64,000 nucleotides of DNA, taken from Ficedula albicollis (lineage: Eukaryota > Chordata > Aves > Passeriformes > Muscicapidae). Within the stretch, counting starts at the first letter, position 1. Each line of letters opens with the position of its first letter. Location of the stretch: positions 78,516,500 to 78,580,499 of the forward strand of contig NC_021674.1 of the NCBI RefSeq assembly GCF_000247815.1. Reading direction: 5' to 3'. Below the pieces are notes generated by a model. That model saw only the letters and a list, made by a program, of their open reading frames with translations. It was not told where the DNA came from and did no database searches. Below are positions 52,669-64,000 of this stretch, piece by piece. Made by a program: the position numbers and the translations under genes.

Positions 52669-55291
52669 TTCCATAAGCTAAAAGCATATGTAAATACAGT
52701 TCCTGTGTCTCTGCTGATGTTTGGTAACTTGCTAAGCATCAGTAATTTGAGCACAATTCAGAAATGTATGCAAGAATGCTGTCTTTGGATTTCCTCACTT
52801 TGAAACTTTCTATATTATTTGCCAACATTTGCAATTGTTCTGGATAACATTAAAATTGCATGTGTTTCATCACTTGGTAAGTCAATTTTTTACTCCCAAC
52901 AGAGCCCTTTCTTTAACTCAAGTAATGTTCTTTAAAAGTGTCAATGTCTTTTTAGTGGGGCAGAATGGGATAAAATTAAAGGTTTCAGTGAAACCAGAGG
53001 TGTGTGCTATTCCCTCAGTGCCAGTGCTGCTTCTCATTGCCTATGGGGACAGCTAGATTAGACAAACACACTGAACATACTCCACAGAGACCTTTAGGGG
53101 ACAATCATCAAACCAGTTTTCTCTTGCCTTGTATTGCTTCCCCTACTCTCTGAGCAGCGTATCACATTTCAATAGAGACTACAATGACTGATTATTACAC
53201 AGCTAGACATTCATGCTCACTGAAGGACATAACTGAGCTGGCAGGCTTCATCTTGAAGAGAAAGAAACTGGCAACACTTGTTCAGCAACCTTTGGTGAAT
53301 GGTGGTGAGGCAGTGTGACTTCAGCTGCTAAAAGGACAAAGCTGCCAGGCCCTGCTAGCAAGAGATAGGAATTAAGCCATGAAACTAATGAACAGCAGAG
53401 GAGCTGGAAAGCAAGGTTACCCTGCCCTTCTCCTGTTGAGATTGTCCTGGATTTTAATTCTCTGTCCTGCCTCCTGTGCAGTCAACAGCAGCCATTACAC
53501 ATGGCTAAAACAGATTTCTGTCCAGATGTGCTGTCCTGAGAAAAGACACAGTGAGCCACCCTGCTGCCTCCCAGTAGTGAATATCAGAAGTGCTCTGGGC
53601 AATATAGATTTGAAGTCAGCTTTTCTTTGGGCAGTGCTCAGGCCATGTCATGTCCAGAGGGCCCTTCCAACATAAACTGGCCCACCAATCTGTGGATCTG
53701 TTCCAGTCACCCCCCTCCAGCATTTGGCACCCAGAGATGGAAATGGTGCTGAGCTGACCTGTGCTGATCATTTTGCCATAAAAGTACTCCAGCATCAGGA
53801 GCGTGGGTTGAAAGCTGGGGCTCCTTTTGATCAGAGCTGACATGGGTTGGGTCTCCCTCAGAGGGAAGAAATCACAAAGAATGTTCCTGTTAGCAGAGAG
53901 ATTGCCACACTACAGAAAACACATCAGATCAGCCAGTTCACTGTTTTAACACAGCTTTGTTTATTTTTGCTTTAAAGGCTCTTACTTCCGCTGCTATTAC
54001 ACCTCATTCCTCCTTCTTAAGGGAGGAAATACTCAATTATACAGCATTGCTGTAGGTAGTGCATGCCCATGCTATCGTGTGCAGGCACTCCTCTGCTTTC
54101 TGGGGCTTCCCAAGCATTCCAGAGCCCTTTTTTTTTATCCACCAGCCAGCATTTGATACAGAATCTGGAAATTATTTTGCTGCCAAAAGTGTACAAGGGA
54201 GGTGGGAGACAATCTGTCGGCTGCTGCTAGAGTAAACACAAAGAACCATTCTCTCATCTAGTAAAACAATAAGATTAGTCCTTTTATCATTAATTTTTTT
54301 TCTCTCCTTCACTGCTTTGTAAACACTGCTTGTATGACTTTGCCTCTTATCGTCTGCAAACTGAATCTGCTTTTGTTGAAGCAGTGTCAATCACAAGGGT
54401 TTTCCTGCTCATATACTTAGTGATATGACTGATTGAAAAAGAAGACAGGCTTTCATTTGGGTCTGCAATATGTGACATAGTCACTGTTGGAAATATAACG
54501 GGGGGGAAAAAAAACAAAGGGAACAATTTGGCAAAATATAACCCAAAGTTCACTTTCTCTGTCAAAGAGATTTAGATTAAACTGAAGGAGGTCAAAGCTA
54601 TTAACATTTAGACTACAGGGTATATAAGAAGTTAGTGTCTTGTTAGATGTTGGCTTTCTAATTGAAGAGAAGCTTGTTTCTAACCTTTATGTAAACACCA
54701 GCATTAGCAAAAGCGTGGGTGGTCTCAGCATTGTAACCCAGTGGACATATTTGATCCCCATCTGTCTGAAAAAAATGTACTCAATGACCAAACTTGCATT
54801 TAAATTGTAAATATATCTCTTGACTCCTTTCTGCCAACTGTGACGGCATTTGCAAAGGGAAAACTTCACAGTAATACTCTGGGGTTGCTTTAAATTTGTT
54901 TTCCCAAATGCCAAATTCTCCTTCACACCATACACTTAGTTACAATCTTATTTATGTTCAGCTCTTTGGACCAAGCAAGAAGATTACTGCAGCCACCAGG
55001 AAGGAGCACAGACATGACTTTATTGTTAATTAATTCCCATAGCAAGAGTGACTCTTACACAAGCCAGATTATTTATGGAATATGTTTTGCATTTTCAAAT
55101 CACATTATTCTCTGATTTTACGGTGCTCTCTCTCGCTTCTTGTCCTAAATCCAAAGGCAAGTGAAACAAAGGAAAGTAAATTAGATATCAGCCAGCAGGG
55201 TTAGCCATTGGAAGGTGATTTGGTTAAGTGTTTAGTTGCACTGACCAAAACAATAGCTTGATGACTGTGTTTAGCAGGTTTCAAGCAGATC

Positions 55292-56115
55292 TGTTGGGGT
55301 GGGCTGACCCTGGTTGGATGTCAGGTGCCCACCAAGCCACTCTATCACTCTGTCACTCTATCACACCCTCAGCAGGGTGGGGAGGAAGAAAATAAGATGG
55401 AAAATAACCTCATGGATCAAGACAAAGGCAGTTTAATAAAGCAAATGCTATGTGTGGAAGCAAGGAAAACAAAATACTTATTCTTTATTTCCCGTGAGCA
55501 GGCAATGACCATCCACTTCCTGGGAAGTAGGACTTCAGAATACATAGTTTTTGTTTTGCAAGACAAGCTAAATGACAAATTCTCCCTCTCCTCTTTTCTC
55601 CTTTTATTGCTGAGCAGGCATCCTACGGTATGATATATCCCTCTGGTCAGTTTGGCTCAGCCTGTCCTGGCTGTGTCCCTTCCTAAAATCTTTCCCATCC
55701 CCAACCTACTGGTCAGGGAAGAATGTTCACAGAATCACAGAACCACAGAATTACAGAATCACTAGGTTGGAAGGGACCTTGAGTCCAACCCATGCCCTAA
55801 CACCTCAACTAAACCGTGGCACTGAGTGCCACATCCAGTCTTTTTTAAACACTTCCAGGGATGGTGACTCCGCCGCCTCCCCAGACAGAGGATTCCAGTA
55901 CTTGACCACCTCTTCCGTAAAAAACTTTTTCCTAAAAAACGTTGGATAGACTTGGTGCTGCCTGTTGGACAGACTTGATGCTGTGTGAGCACTGCTGAGC
56001 TGTAGCCAAAACACTGGTGTCTGTTCCCAACACCTTTCTAGCCACCAATACAGAGCACAGAACTGTGAGGATTACTATTGGGGAAATGAAGTCCATCTCA
56101 CCCAGACCCAGTACA
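55292..56115 (-). mobile_element. Avian LTR (ERVL-type family common in songbirds), interrupted by CR1
   Basis: The plus strand begins TGTTGGGGTGGGCTGACCCT and runs through GGATGTCAGGTGCCCACCAA, GACAAAGGCAGTTTAATAAA and CCCTCTGGTCAGTTTGGCTC. After a CR1 insertion it resumes with GCTGTGTGAGCACTGCTGAG and ends near CCCAGACCCAGTACA. This order matches, in reverse complement, an LTR that is very common in passerine genomes, whose 5' end normally reads TGTGCTGGTTTTGGCTGGG; here it reads TGTACTGGGTCTGGG. Family membership is from memory and its name is not asserted. No clear target-site duplication was found, consistent with an older insertion. Confidence 0.7.
55729..55950 (-). mobile_element. CR1 LINE 3' fragment inserted into the LTR
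   Basis: The plus strand starts with the octamer-type tail (ACAGAATCACAGAACCACAG and onward), followed by AGGTTGGAAGGGACCTTGAG and AACACTTCCAGGGATGGTGA, the reverse complement of the avian CR1 3' end. It ends near TTTTTCCTAAAAAACGTTGG. LTR sequence lies on both sides, so the CR1 inserted later. About 220 bp; non-coding. Confidence 0.9.
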
Positions 56116-58687
56116 CCTGATAATCTCCACTGAATTAGCATATTTTCTGAGGATTTACATGTTTTGGTTTGGCATGTGAGCAGCATAGCCAGCAATCTCA
56201 TACAGGGGGATGGATGAGTGCAGGAAGAGTGAGCTTGTGGCCTCCTCTTGGTACACTCTGTCATCACTCCCAGTGTGATCTGCCAGAGCTTCGTATCTGT
56301 AAGCCCTGCTTTCCACAGCTTGTACTGCCACAGGGGGATAGGCAAACATTCACAGGAAAAGGATCATGCAAAGTTTGAACTGGAAATAATCCTTCGAAAT
56401 TTATTTTGGCTGCTCTGCTAAAATTTGTGCCATATGTTTTTTCTCCCACCAAAGTGTGGAAGCTGGAAAGGGCTGTGCTCAGTGATGTCTCCCAAAGGCT
56501 GTTACCATGAGCCTTCCTTATTCACTGGCCAGTCTCTGTTCTTCACTTAGTGCGATTTCTTGCATCACCAGAGGAAGCCCTACATCTAAAACTGAAGTTT
56601 AATCATCGTCATTTCGCAGTGAATAAATACTTGCTCAAGCAGCTACAGCCCAGGGCCTCCTACAAACCTCTTTGAGCATAGAGGGCAGTCCCTCAGAGTG
56701 ACACAATGAATAGTGCTATCACCTTAGCTTTTAAACCTGCTGCAGTCCTCTGATATGAGGAAGGCAGTGTGTATGAAATTCTCACTCTCCCTTTGGAGCA
56801 CAGCCTCACTGAGTACAGCGAGGGTCATCAAAGCTTTTCAGGCCCAACTGCCCACAAGTTAAATGTGGCTGTCACCTGGCACTCTGTTTTATCCTTTCAC
56901 CTACCTCTGGTCCGTCACTCCATGCCTACTGAAACAACAATATTGCCACCACAAAAATCAGTACTGGTCAGTACCGCCCAGTTCTCATTTGGCCAGATGC
57001 TTGAGAAAGCAGGAGAGCGCCACGTTACTATCTCATTCGTTAATCCAGTTGGCACACCAGTCTTCTAATGGAAGACATGGTAAAAAAATTTTCAGGGAGA
57101 AAAGTTTTCTTCAAACAGATGAATAGAAGTATATTATTTTGGAAGGAGCTGGACAGTTTATATTCAGCTTTTTGAAAGAAACAAAAATAAAACGTGGCAA
57201 AGACTGACATGTATTCATGAAATGTTTGGCACTAGAGTGCCTACATTTTTCATCAAAAAGTAATTTCACAAATCTCCATTCTCCAAGAGATGCATTTGAC
57301 TGAGCATTTAGAGGCCACAGAAAAATATCTTTTTATTGTTATTAATTATAGTGACAGTCCTGAAGGAAAAAGGTCATTTTATGAAAAGTAGAGGGTTTTG
57401 AAGATAAATACATTTTTGACAATGTAAATAGAATGTAAATTCTATTGAATTTTGATCTAATTTGAAAGATGAAATCGTAACTACACAAAAAATATAATAG
57501 GGTTTGAAATTAAGAAATATACAAGTGTATTCTGGGTGCTTAACATAAACAAACCAAAGATGAACAGAATCATAAGTGAGGTAGCTTCAAAGTGTTCTAA
57601 AAAAGCCCTATCAGGAAACAAATACAAAAAGCACACTCCAAATGAGATCATCTTGCCTATCTCAGGGCACAAAGCTGGCTGTTTCTTCTAACCTTGTCTG
57701 TTAATAGTAGCAATGCAGCATCAGGTCCTAGAACCACCAAAATTAGCAGTCTCCCACTCAAGTACCAGTTTCCTGGTTTCTGGGGTACATGTGATACTGA
57801 CTCTCTGATCCACCTTACCATCTGGCAACCTACTCATGAGAGCAACAAGAAAGCATGAAAAGATGAGACAAGGCACTGTGCCCTTTTTAAAATATCAGTT
57901 GGGGTGGAGCTCTTAAACACATTCTGCTTGTTATCCATTCCTTTTCCCTGGGAAGGATTCTTTGGGGAGCTTGTTCTCTCCTTCTAAATTCCATTTAGCC
58001 ATGAAAATAGGGCAGAAGAAATATGATAAAATAGGCTCAAAGACGTAAGTGATTCTTAGTCTGTGCATTGGTGTGTTACAAAAGAGGTACAAAAAGGCAT
58101 GGGTTTTGTGTGTGTGTTATTAATGCCTTTTGCAAGTAATTATCAGAAGAAGAGGAAAACCATCTCCTAAACAAGTATCCATAAAGCAAGAGGAAAAATA
58201 ATCCATGCAGTGTCAGCAATTCAATATGAATATCATGGTTTGGAGTTTTCATGCCACCAAATTAATATATCCTTGGAATAAGCCATAAATTATAAATTCC
58301 TTAAAAAGTGCTGCATCCAACACTTTTGGAATGCTGTATCACATTATTTTATCCTTATAGATGAAAATAAAATATTATAGAAGTAGACTTAAGGAATCAG
58401 CAGTAGTTTAGATAAAAGTGATCACGATTTGCTTCTGTTTATTATATATAATCAGAATTAAGTCCAGACCAGTAATATGTATATTTGATGGATTGCAAGA
58501 GCCAATTTTGCAAAGCTGAAAACAATTATGAGCTAAATCATTTGGGAGAAAGAAATTAGACAGGAAATGTGGATAATAACTGGAAAGTGTTTAAAAACAT
58601 TTTACCAGGGGTTTAAAAAAAGAATGAAAGCTGGACTAAATGTTGACTTGCATAAAAGTGAAACAGCTATGTAAATCAAAATAATTA
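56116..58687. other. Unique AT-rich DNA, no recognised gene
   Basis: Short reading frames only and no recognised transposable element. A short (GT)n run occurs near 58108-58117. Confidence 0.5.
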
Positions 58688-58989
58688 TGCCAAAAAAAAG
58701 GCATTTATTAGAATGCGAATTAGACAGAAGATAAGAACTACAGAAAATTAATAAGGATGGCAGCAAGAAGTAAGGTTTTTCATCAGAGGAAGGATAACAA
58801 GAAAGATTTGCGGTCTTGACTACACACAACTGTAACCATCTGCCAAAAAAAAGGCATTTATTAGAATGCGAATTAGACAGAAGATAAGAACTACAGAAAA
58901 TTAATAAGGATGGCAGCAAGAAGTAAGGTTTTTCATCAGAGGAAGGATAACAAGAAAGATTTGCGGTCTTGACTACACACAACTGTAAC
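58688..58989. repeat. Tandem duplication, two units of about 153 bp
   Basis: TGCCAAAAAAAAGGCATTTA starts at 58688 and 58841 and the copies are identical as read through CACACAACTGTAAC. The minus-strand frame at 58602-59078 contains a repeated peptide only because of this duplication. Confidence 0.95.
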
Positions 58990-59261
58990 TGTAATAATAT
59001 ATGCAAAAATTTGTATATTCTGTAAATAAATCTGATCCTTCTCTGAAGAAAAAAAACAGACAAAATCAGTTCTGCCATAAGAGGACAATGTAATGCTGTT
59101 CATTCCAGTAAATCAGGAGAGTGTTACATAGCAATTTAAATCAGCAGACCTGCATGATTTACAACCAAGAGATTTAAAAAGGCTGGCTGAAGAAAATTCC
59201 AAACCATGGATATTGCTTTTTGCTAAGTCTGAGAACACTGGTGATTTTCCAAGAAGGACAG

Positions 59262-60230
<969 letters not shown>

Positions 60231-63200
60231 GTTATATGTGTAACCTAGATGATTGAAGCCCTTTCAGCCTGAGCTGAAGGGATAAAATAATGTAAAAGCT
60301 AATAGAGGGCTAGAGGTGTGTATGCAATTAACCCTAAGCAAAATGGTTTAGCAGAAACAAGAAGCTCTTGTAAGCCTTCCTGAAAAACTCAGCATATTAC
60401 TGGCCTTAGGAAGCAAAAAAAGGCAAATGTTGCCAGGCATATAAAAGACAAGGTGGGCCAGCAAACCAAAGTCCTTCAAAGTCTGCAAAGAACCTATGAA
60501 TAAAAGTAAGAAACAGCACTGGCATCAGAAAAGTCAGTGTCTGTCAGAGCCCATACAGATATGAATAACCTTCCACATAGAATAAAACGCCTTTGAAAAG
60601 TGGATCCTTCATCTTTTGTTGCCATATTTTTTAAGCCCCCCAAATTGGCAGCTATTGTAAACCTGTCTCCCATTTTCAAATGTCCTCTTTTCCAAACTGG
60701 TACTCATGCAAGGCTTTTCTGGCCCAGAGGCAGGGTAGAAAGTCTTCAGTGCATCTGGTACTGTTTACTGAGGGTCATTCAGCACAAAGATGCTTTCTGA
60801 ATTAGTGCAGCTCTGAAACGCTGAACTAGCTCCTAACCAGGTAACTCAGCGAATAATTGGTACAACTTGCTAACTGGTTAGGGTTAACTGTGTATCACAT
60901 CTCCATTGATTTATGACTGTCAGGTTCACAGGTTACTTAGATTGTTCAATTTAGCACTTTTCCCCAGCTTTCAATTGAACATTTTGAACCAGGTGTTCGA
61001 TGGATTGATCGATATGAAGTACAATAGGTCTCTGCACCAGTCCATAAACAAAGCTGATTTTTATAGCTTTGGTGTGATTTAAACCTTTAACACTTTAAAC
61101 CATTCTGCAGCACTCTTGCCATGTAAGCATATGCTTCTCTTCACTTTCCTTAATTGACATCAGACTGTGACTTAGCAACACGCAGGGCAATGAAAGCTGC
61201 TGTGTGCCTGGAGGGCCTGATCCTGCAAATGTGTGTGCCTGACACTGCATGCAGGTAAGTAACTCCTTTGATCCCAGAGAGGCTATTCACATATATAACC
61301 CTGTTAAGGTGAATTAGTTGGAAGGCAGGGACTGACATTTGAATATTGAGCTTTGTGGTTAGGGAGAGCTCTCCTAGCACTCAGAGGCCATGGGGAAAGG
61401 CAAATCTCATTTGCTCAATGTCACTTGCACAACTTGCACGATTTCTTCCTATGTCAGGTTCCCTCCTCCCCATAAAAGCAGACTCATATGTTCACCTTTG
61501 TAGCCTGCCCCCCACCTTGTGACTGCACATATCACATGCAGTTTTGTAGGGGCTCATGTTCACCTGCCAGCTGATGCCTGGTTCAGGGAGGAAAAGGCAA
61601 AACATCAGGAGAGGAGTGAAATGCAGTCTCAGCCCTCACATGTCCTCAGTCTGTAGACCCCTTGCTGGATGCCAAACTCTGGGTCTGCACCATTGCATTT
61701 GAGTGGATGCACCAGATAGGTCATCCCTCTCTGCATGACTTGACCCAGTGTTCACTCCTAAAATCAGCAAAAACTAGATTTCAAAGGTTTGGAGAATGAA
61801 GACCTGGAATCAGGTTTTGGGAAGGAGCTCACTCTCACTGCTGCTGGGAGTGCAGATGGCAGAGCTCTGGCAGTTCTGCAGCCAGGGTTACTCTCATGAA
61901 GGAGCTGAAAAGGAAAGGAAGGGGTGCTCCCACTTTCATTCCTCAGCACATCACTGACCTGCCGTTCACACATCCACACCCAGCACACTGCTCCTGAGTA
62001 AGTGCTGCCTGTTTGGCTGACCCTCCTCTAGTAAGGAGAGTCTGTCTGAGTAAATATCCCTCAGGCATGTAGAAAACGGGTAGGGATAACAGATGAAGTC
62101 AACACATGGAAGAATTTACTGTCTTACCCGGAGGTAAGACGCAGATCCTCCTTAAGTACTTAAACAACTACAAATGTTTTCAACTCAGCGTTGGTATAAA
62201 ATAATAATGAAAATAACCAGCCCGCCTTTCTTTTAAAAAGTGGAAAGAGAAGGGAAGTCTAGGGAAGGGATGGGAGAAGAAGAAGGTGAGGGGGGAGGAA
62301 GGAGAAAGTGAAGTGAAAAAAAAGGATAGCTCTCTGAGCTATCACCAAGATCCAGCTTTCAGCTCATACTAAAAGGCACAGAAAATGTGAGACAGTTGCG
62401 AAAGTCTTAAAGAGCAAGTTAAATGACTACCACAGACTGGGATCTTTTAATATCTGTTGAGCTGAGTGTCACAGACTACACATATTTTTGCATTTAACGC
62501 AGCTTTAAATAGTATACATAAATGCATGTCATTGAGCAGTGACAGGAGAATCAGGCAAGTACTTTTGCTTTAAAAATATCTTCCTTCTGTGTTCCTACTT
62601 CACCTTGAAAAAGTGCCGTATTCAGCATCCCAGACCCTGGACCCTGAGCACCTTCCTTTGACATCGGTCCCTGAGGTTCAGCCTCTTTGAGCCCAGCAGA
62701 AGTGTTTGAGAAGAGGTCAAGTTTGGCCTCAGAGGGTGTGTTTTGAATCAGCTTTCTTATGTTCTTACTCCATCAAAAACCTGTGAAAAGGAAATGAATC
62801 ATGTTTGGATTTCTGCAAGAAGCTGGGGATTATGCAAACTATTTTCTGATATATTATAAAGAGAAATGTTTATTTTCATAAATAATATATTTATCTAAAA
62901 CCGTAGCCAAATAAAAGGCTCCCATTCCTTACCAGTTAGATACAGAAACTGCTATAATTTTAAAACTGCAAATGAAAAAGTAACTTATTTTAAGAAGCTA
63001 CCCCCATAAAATAGATCTTGTAAGAAGAAGAAATTGTTGGAAAATAGAAATGGCACTAAGAGCAGAATTGTGTATGTCTGGAATGAGATTTTACCTTAAA
63101 TGTTATTCAGTAAATGAAAAGAATCATTAAATATATTACAAGCTATTACTAGAAAAATCCTTCCAAGTATTGTTTATTGCCATCTTCTTTTACAAACTCA

Positions 63201-63682
63201 CTGAAAATTTTGAGGGAAAAAGACCAGAAAATCAAGAACCAGCTAGTTTCACAAGGAATGAAGGTATTTTTGCTGATGATTTCAAGGCTGCCACCAATGA
63301 CCTGGGTGAGGTGATTGTGTTGTAGCCCCTCAGGCACTGTAGAACTGGACAGCTGCGTCACAACGAATCTTCGTGACAGTGATGTTCACTTTTTGAGAAA
63401 GGAGAGAGAGTCTGATGATGGTTTAGCCATTTTATTGTTGCCAGTGTCCTGATCTGGACTTGCTTGGACCCAGTGAGGATGCTCATTTCAGAGCTACATT
63501 TGCACCTGTGCAGTGTTTGTATAGTGTGCAGCAAAACAGACTCTGGTCTTCAACTCTCAGAGATCAAAGACACTGCAGTTCTGCTACTTATTATGGTCTG
63601 CATGGATATGTTGGTTTTCACTCAGGGAAAGGTTACAATATTGTCATTAAGAGGAGTAACAGATGGAAAAAAAAGATGGAAG
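60231..63682. other. Unique DNA, no recognised gene
   Basis: Short reading frames only and no recognised transposable element. It contains a purine-rich tract at 62235-62326. Confidence 0.5.
62235..62326. repeat. G/A-rich polypurine tract
   Basis: About 90 bases are almost entirely purine (for example GGGAAGGGATGGGAGAAGAA and GAGGGGGGAGGAAGGAGAAA) with a few T interruptions. Such tracts can form triplex or other unusual DNA structure; no function is shown. Confidence 0.7.
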
Positions 63683-63787
63683 AATTTAATGGAATTATAA
63701 AATACAGAATACGCTGAGTTGGGAGGAACATACAAAGATAATTTAATGGAATTATAAAATACAGAATACGCTGACATACAAAGATAA
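63683..63787. repeat. Direct repeat, period 57 bp, spanning the 3' edge of a CR1
   Basis: AATTTAATGGAATTATAAAA plus the CR1 end ACAGAATACGCTGA starts at 63683 and 63740. The second copy lacks 11 bases (GTTGGGAGGAA) before the shared CATACAAAGATAA. The duplication therefore covers both flank and LINE end and arose after or during insertion. Confidence 0.88.
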
Positions 63788-64000
63788 CTACAGTCCAACT
63801 CCTGGCTCTGGACAAGACACCCCACGAGTCACACTATGTGTCTCAGAGCATTGTTTAAATGTTTCTTGAACTCTGTCAGGCTTGGTGCTGTGACCACGTC
63901 CCTGGGGAGCCTGTTCCAGTGCCCAGCCACCCTCTGGGTGAAGAGCCTTTTCCTGATATCCAGCCCAAACTCCCCTGACACAACTTCAGGCCATTCCCTC
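63706..64000 (-). mobile_element. CR1 LINE 3' part, running off the window end
   Basis: After the duplicated 3' edge, the plus strand reads AGTCCAACTCCTGGCTCTGG, GCATTGTTTAAATGTTTCTT, CTGTCAGGCTTGGTGCTGTG, GGAGCCTGTTCCAGTGCCCA and CCTGACACAACTTCAGGCCA, the reverse complement of a well-known avian CR1 3' region. Similarity is good, so this is a fairly young copy. Its coding part would lie beyond 64000. Confidence 0.93.

Larger units (their letters stand above)
47985..55291. other. Unique AT-rich DNA, no recognised gene
   Basis: About 7.3 kb with short reading frames, two small tandem pairs (52365-52540 and 52543-52668) and an AAAC-type microsatellite (50201-50237). A possible small secreted peptide frame lies at 50481-50591. 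A 98-codon frame at 53379-53675 begins with a hydrophobic stretch (PALLLLRLSWILIL) but is otherwise unremarkable. 54960-55290 might be conserved non-coding DNA. Confidence 0.5.

Noticed and set aside
53379..53675. 98-codon frame with hydrophobic N-terminal stretch
   Set aside because: The hydrophobic run starts about 15 residues in, there is no recognised domain and no splice context; more likely chance.
58602..59078. 158-codon minus-strand frame with an internal repeated peptide
   Set aside because: The peptide repeat is produced by the 153-bp DNA duplication in AT-rich DNA.

Overview
The window is vertebrate nuclear DNA, almost certainly from a bird and plausibly a passerine. Four lines of evidence support this: several CR1 LINE fragments with the octamer-type 3' tail, a betaretrovirus-like (ERVK-type) provirus with a lysine-tRNA-like primer site, solo LTRs with clean target-site duplications, and an LTR that I recognise from memory as a family common in songbird genomes. 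No CRISPR array, operon, rRNA or tRNA gene is visible. No host protein-coding gene could be recognised with confidence, so most of the window looks like a gene desert or a very large intron: AT-rich, largely unique DNA with scattered transposable elements. Two exon-like segments (9803-10003 and 44194-44335) and one possible small secreted peptide (50481-50591) are the only host-coding candidates, all weak.

Layout. 1-4591: a minus-strand endogenous retrovirus. Its right-hand (5') LTR is 4010-4591, followed leftwards by a primer-binding site, a leader, decayed gag remnants (matrix-like, then capsid-like), about 2 kb with no recognisable pol or env, a polypurine tract (78-90) and the edge of a second LTR (1-77). 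4465-8842: a false-looking tandem copy. 4465-7194 (its middle overwritten by 1738 Gs) repeats as 7196-8842, with a single N at the junction. 8376-8990: a complete solo LTR with a 5-bp target-site duplication. 12.26 kb: a short CR1 fragment. 31.1-32.2 kb: a 5'-truncated CR1 with reverse transcriptase remnants and a complete 3' end. 36476-36926: a solo LTR with a perfect 6-bp target-site duplication. 41607-44138: a 1.27-kb direct duplication with no difference seen by eye. 46.8-47.2 kb: an old CR1/L3-like remnant. 55292-56115: an LTR interrupted by a CR1 fragment. 63.7 kb to the end: a CR1 that runs off the window.

Sequence quality is a major theme. Four uninterrupted homopolymers (G 2747-3114, G 5077-6814, C 24250-25054, C 59328-60153; 3737 bp together) are best read as wrongly filled assembly gaps. 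At the two C tracts the same short sequence lies on both sides, as expected of contig ends that overlap but were not merged. The very long poly-Gly/poly-Pro reading frames across these tracts are artefacts. At least eleven two-copy, head-to-tail duplications (24 bp to 1.27 kb) are present; some may be genuine and some may be unmerged haplotypes or contig ends. I found no convincing undescribed biological system. The most useful observations concern assembly error, the gag-only mosaic provirus with a CpG-rich insert, and the nested or solo LTRs.
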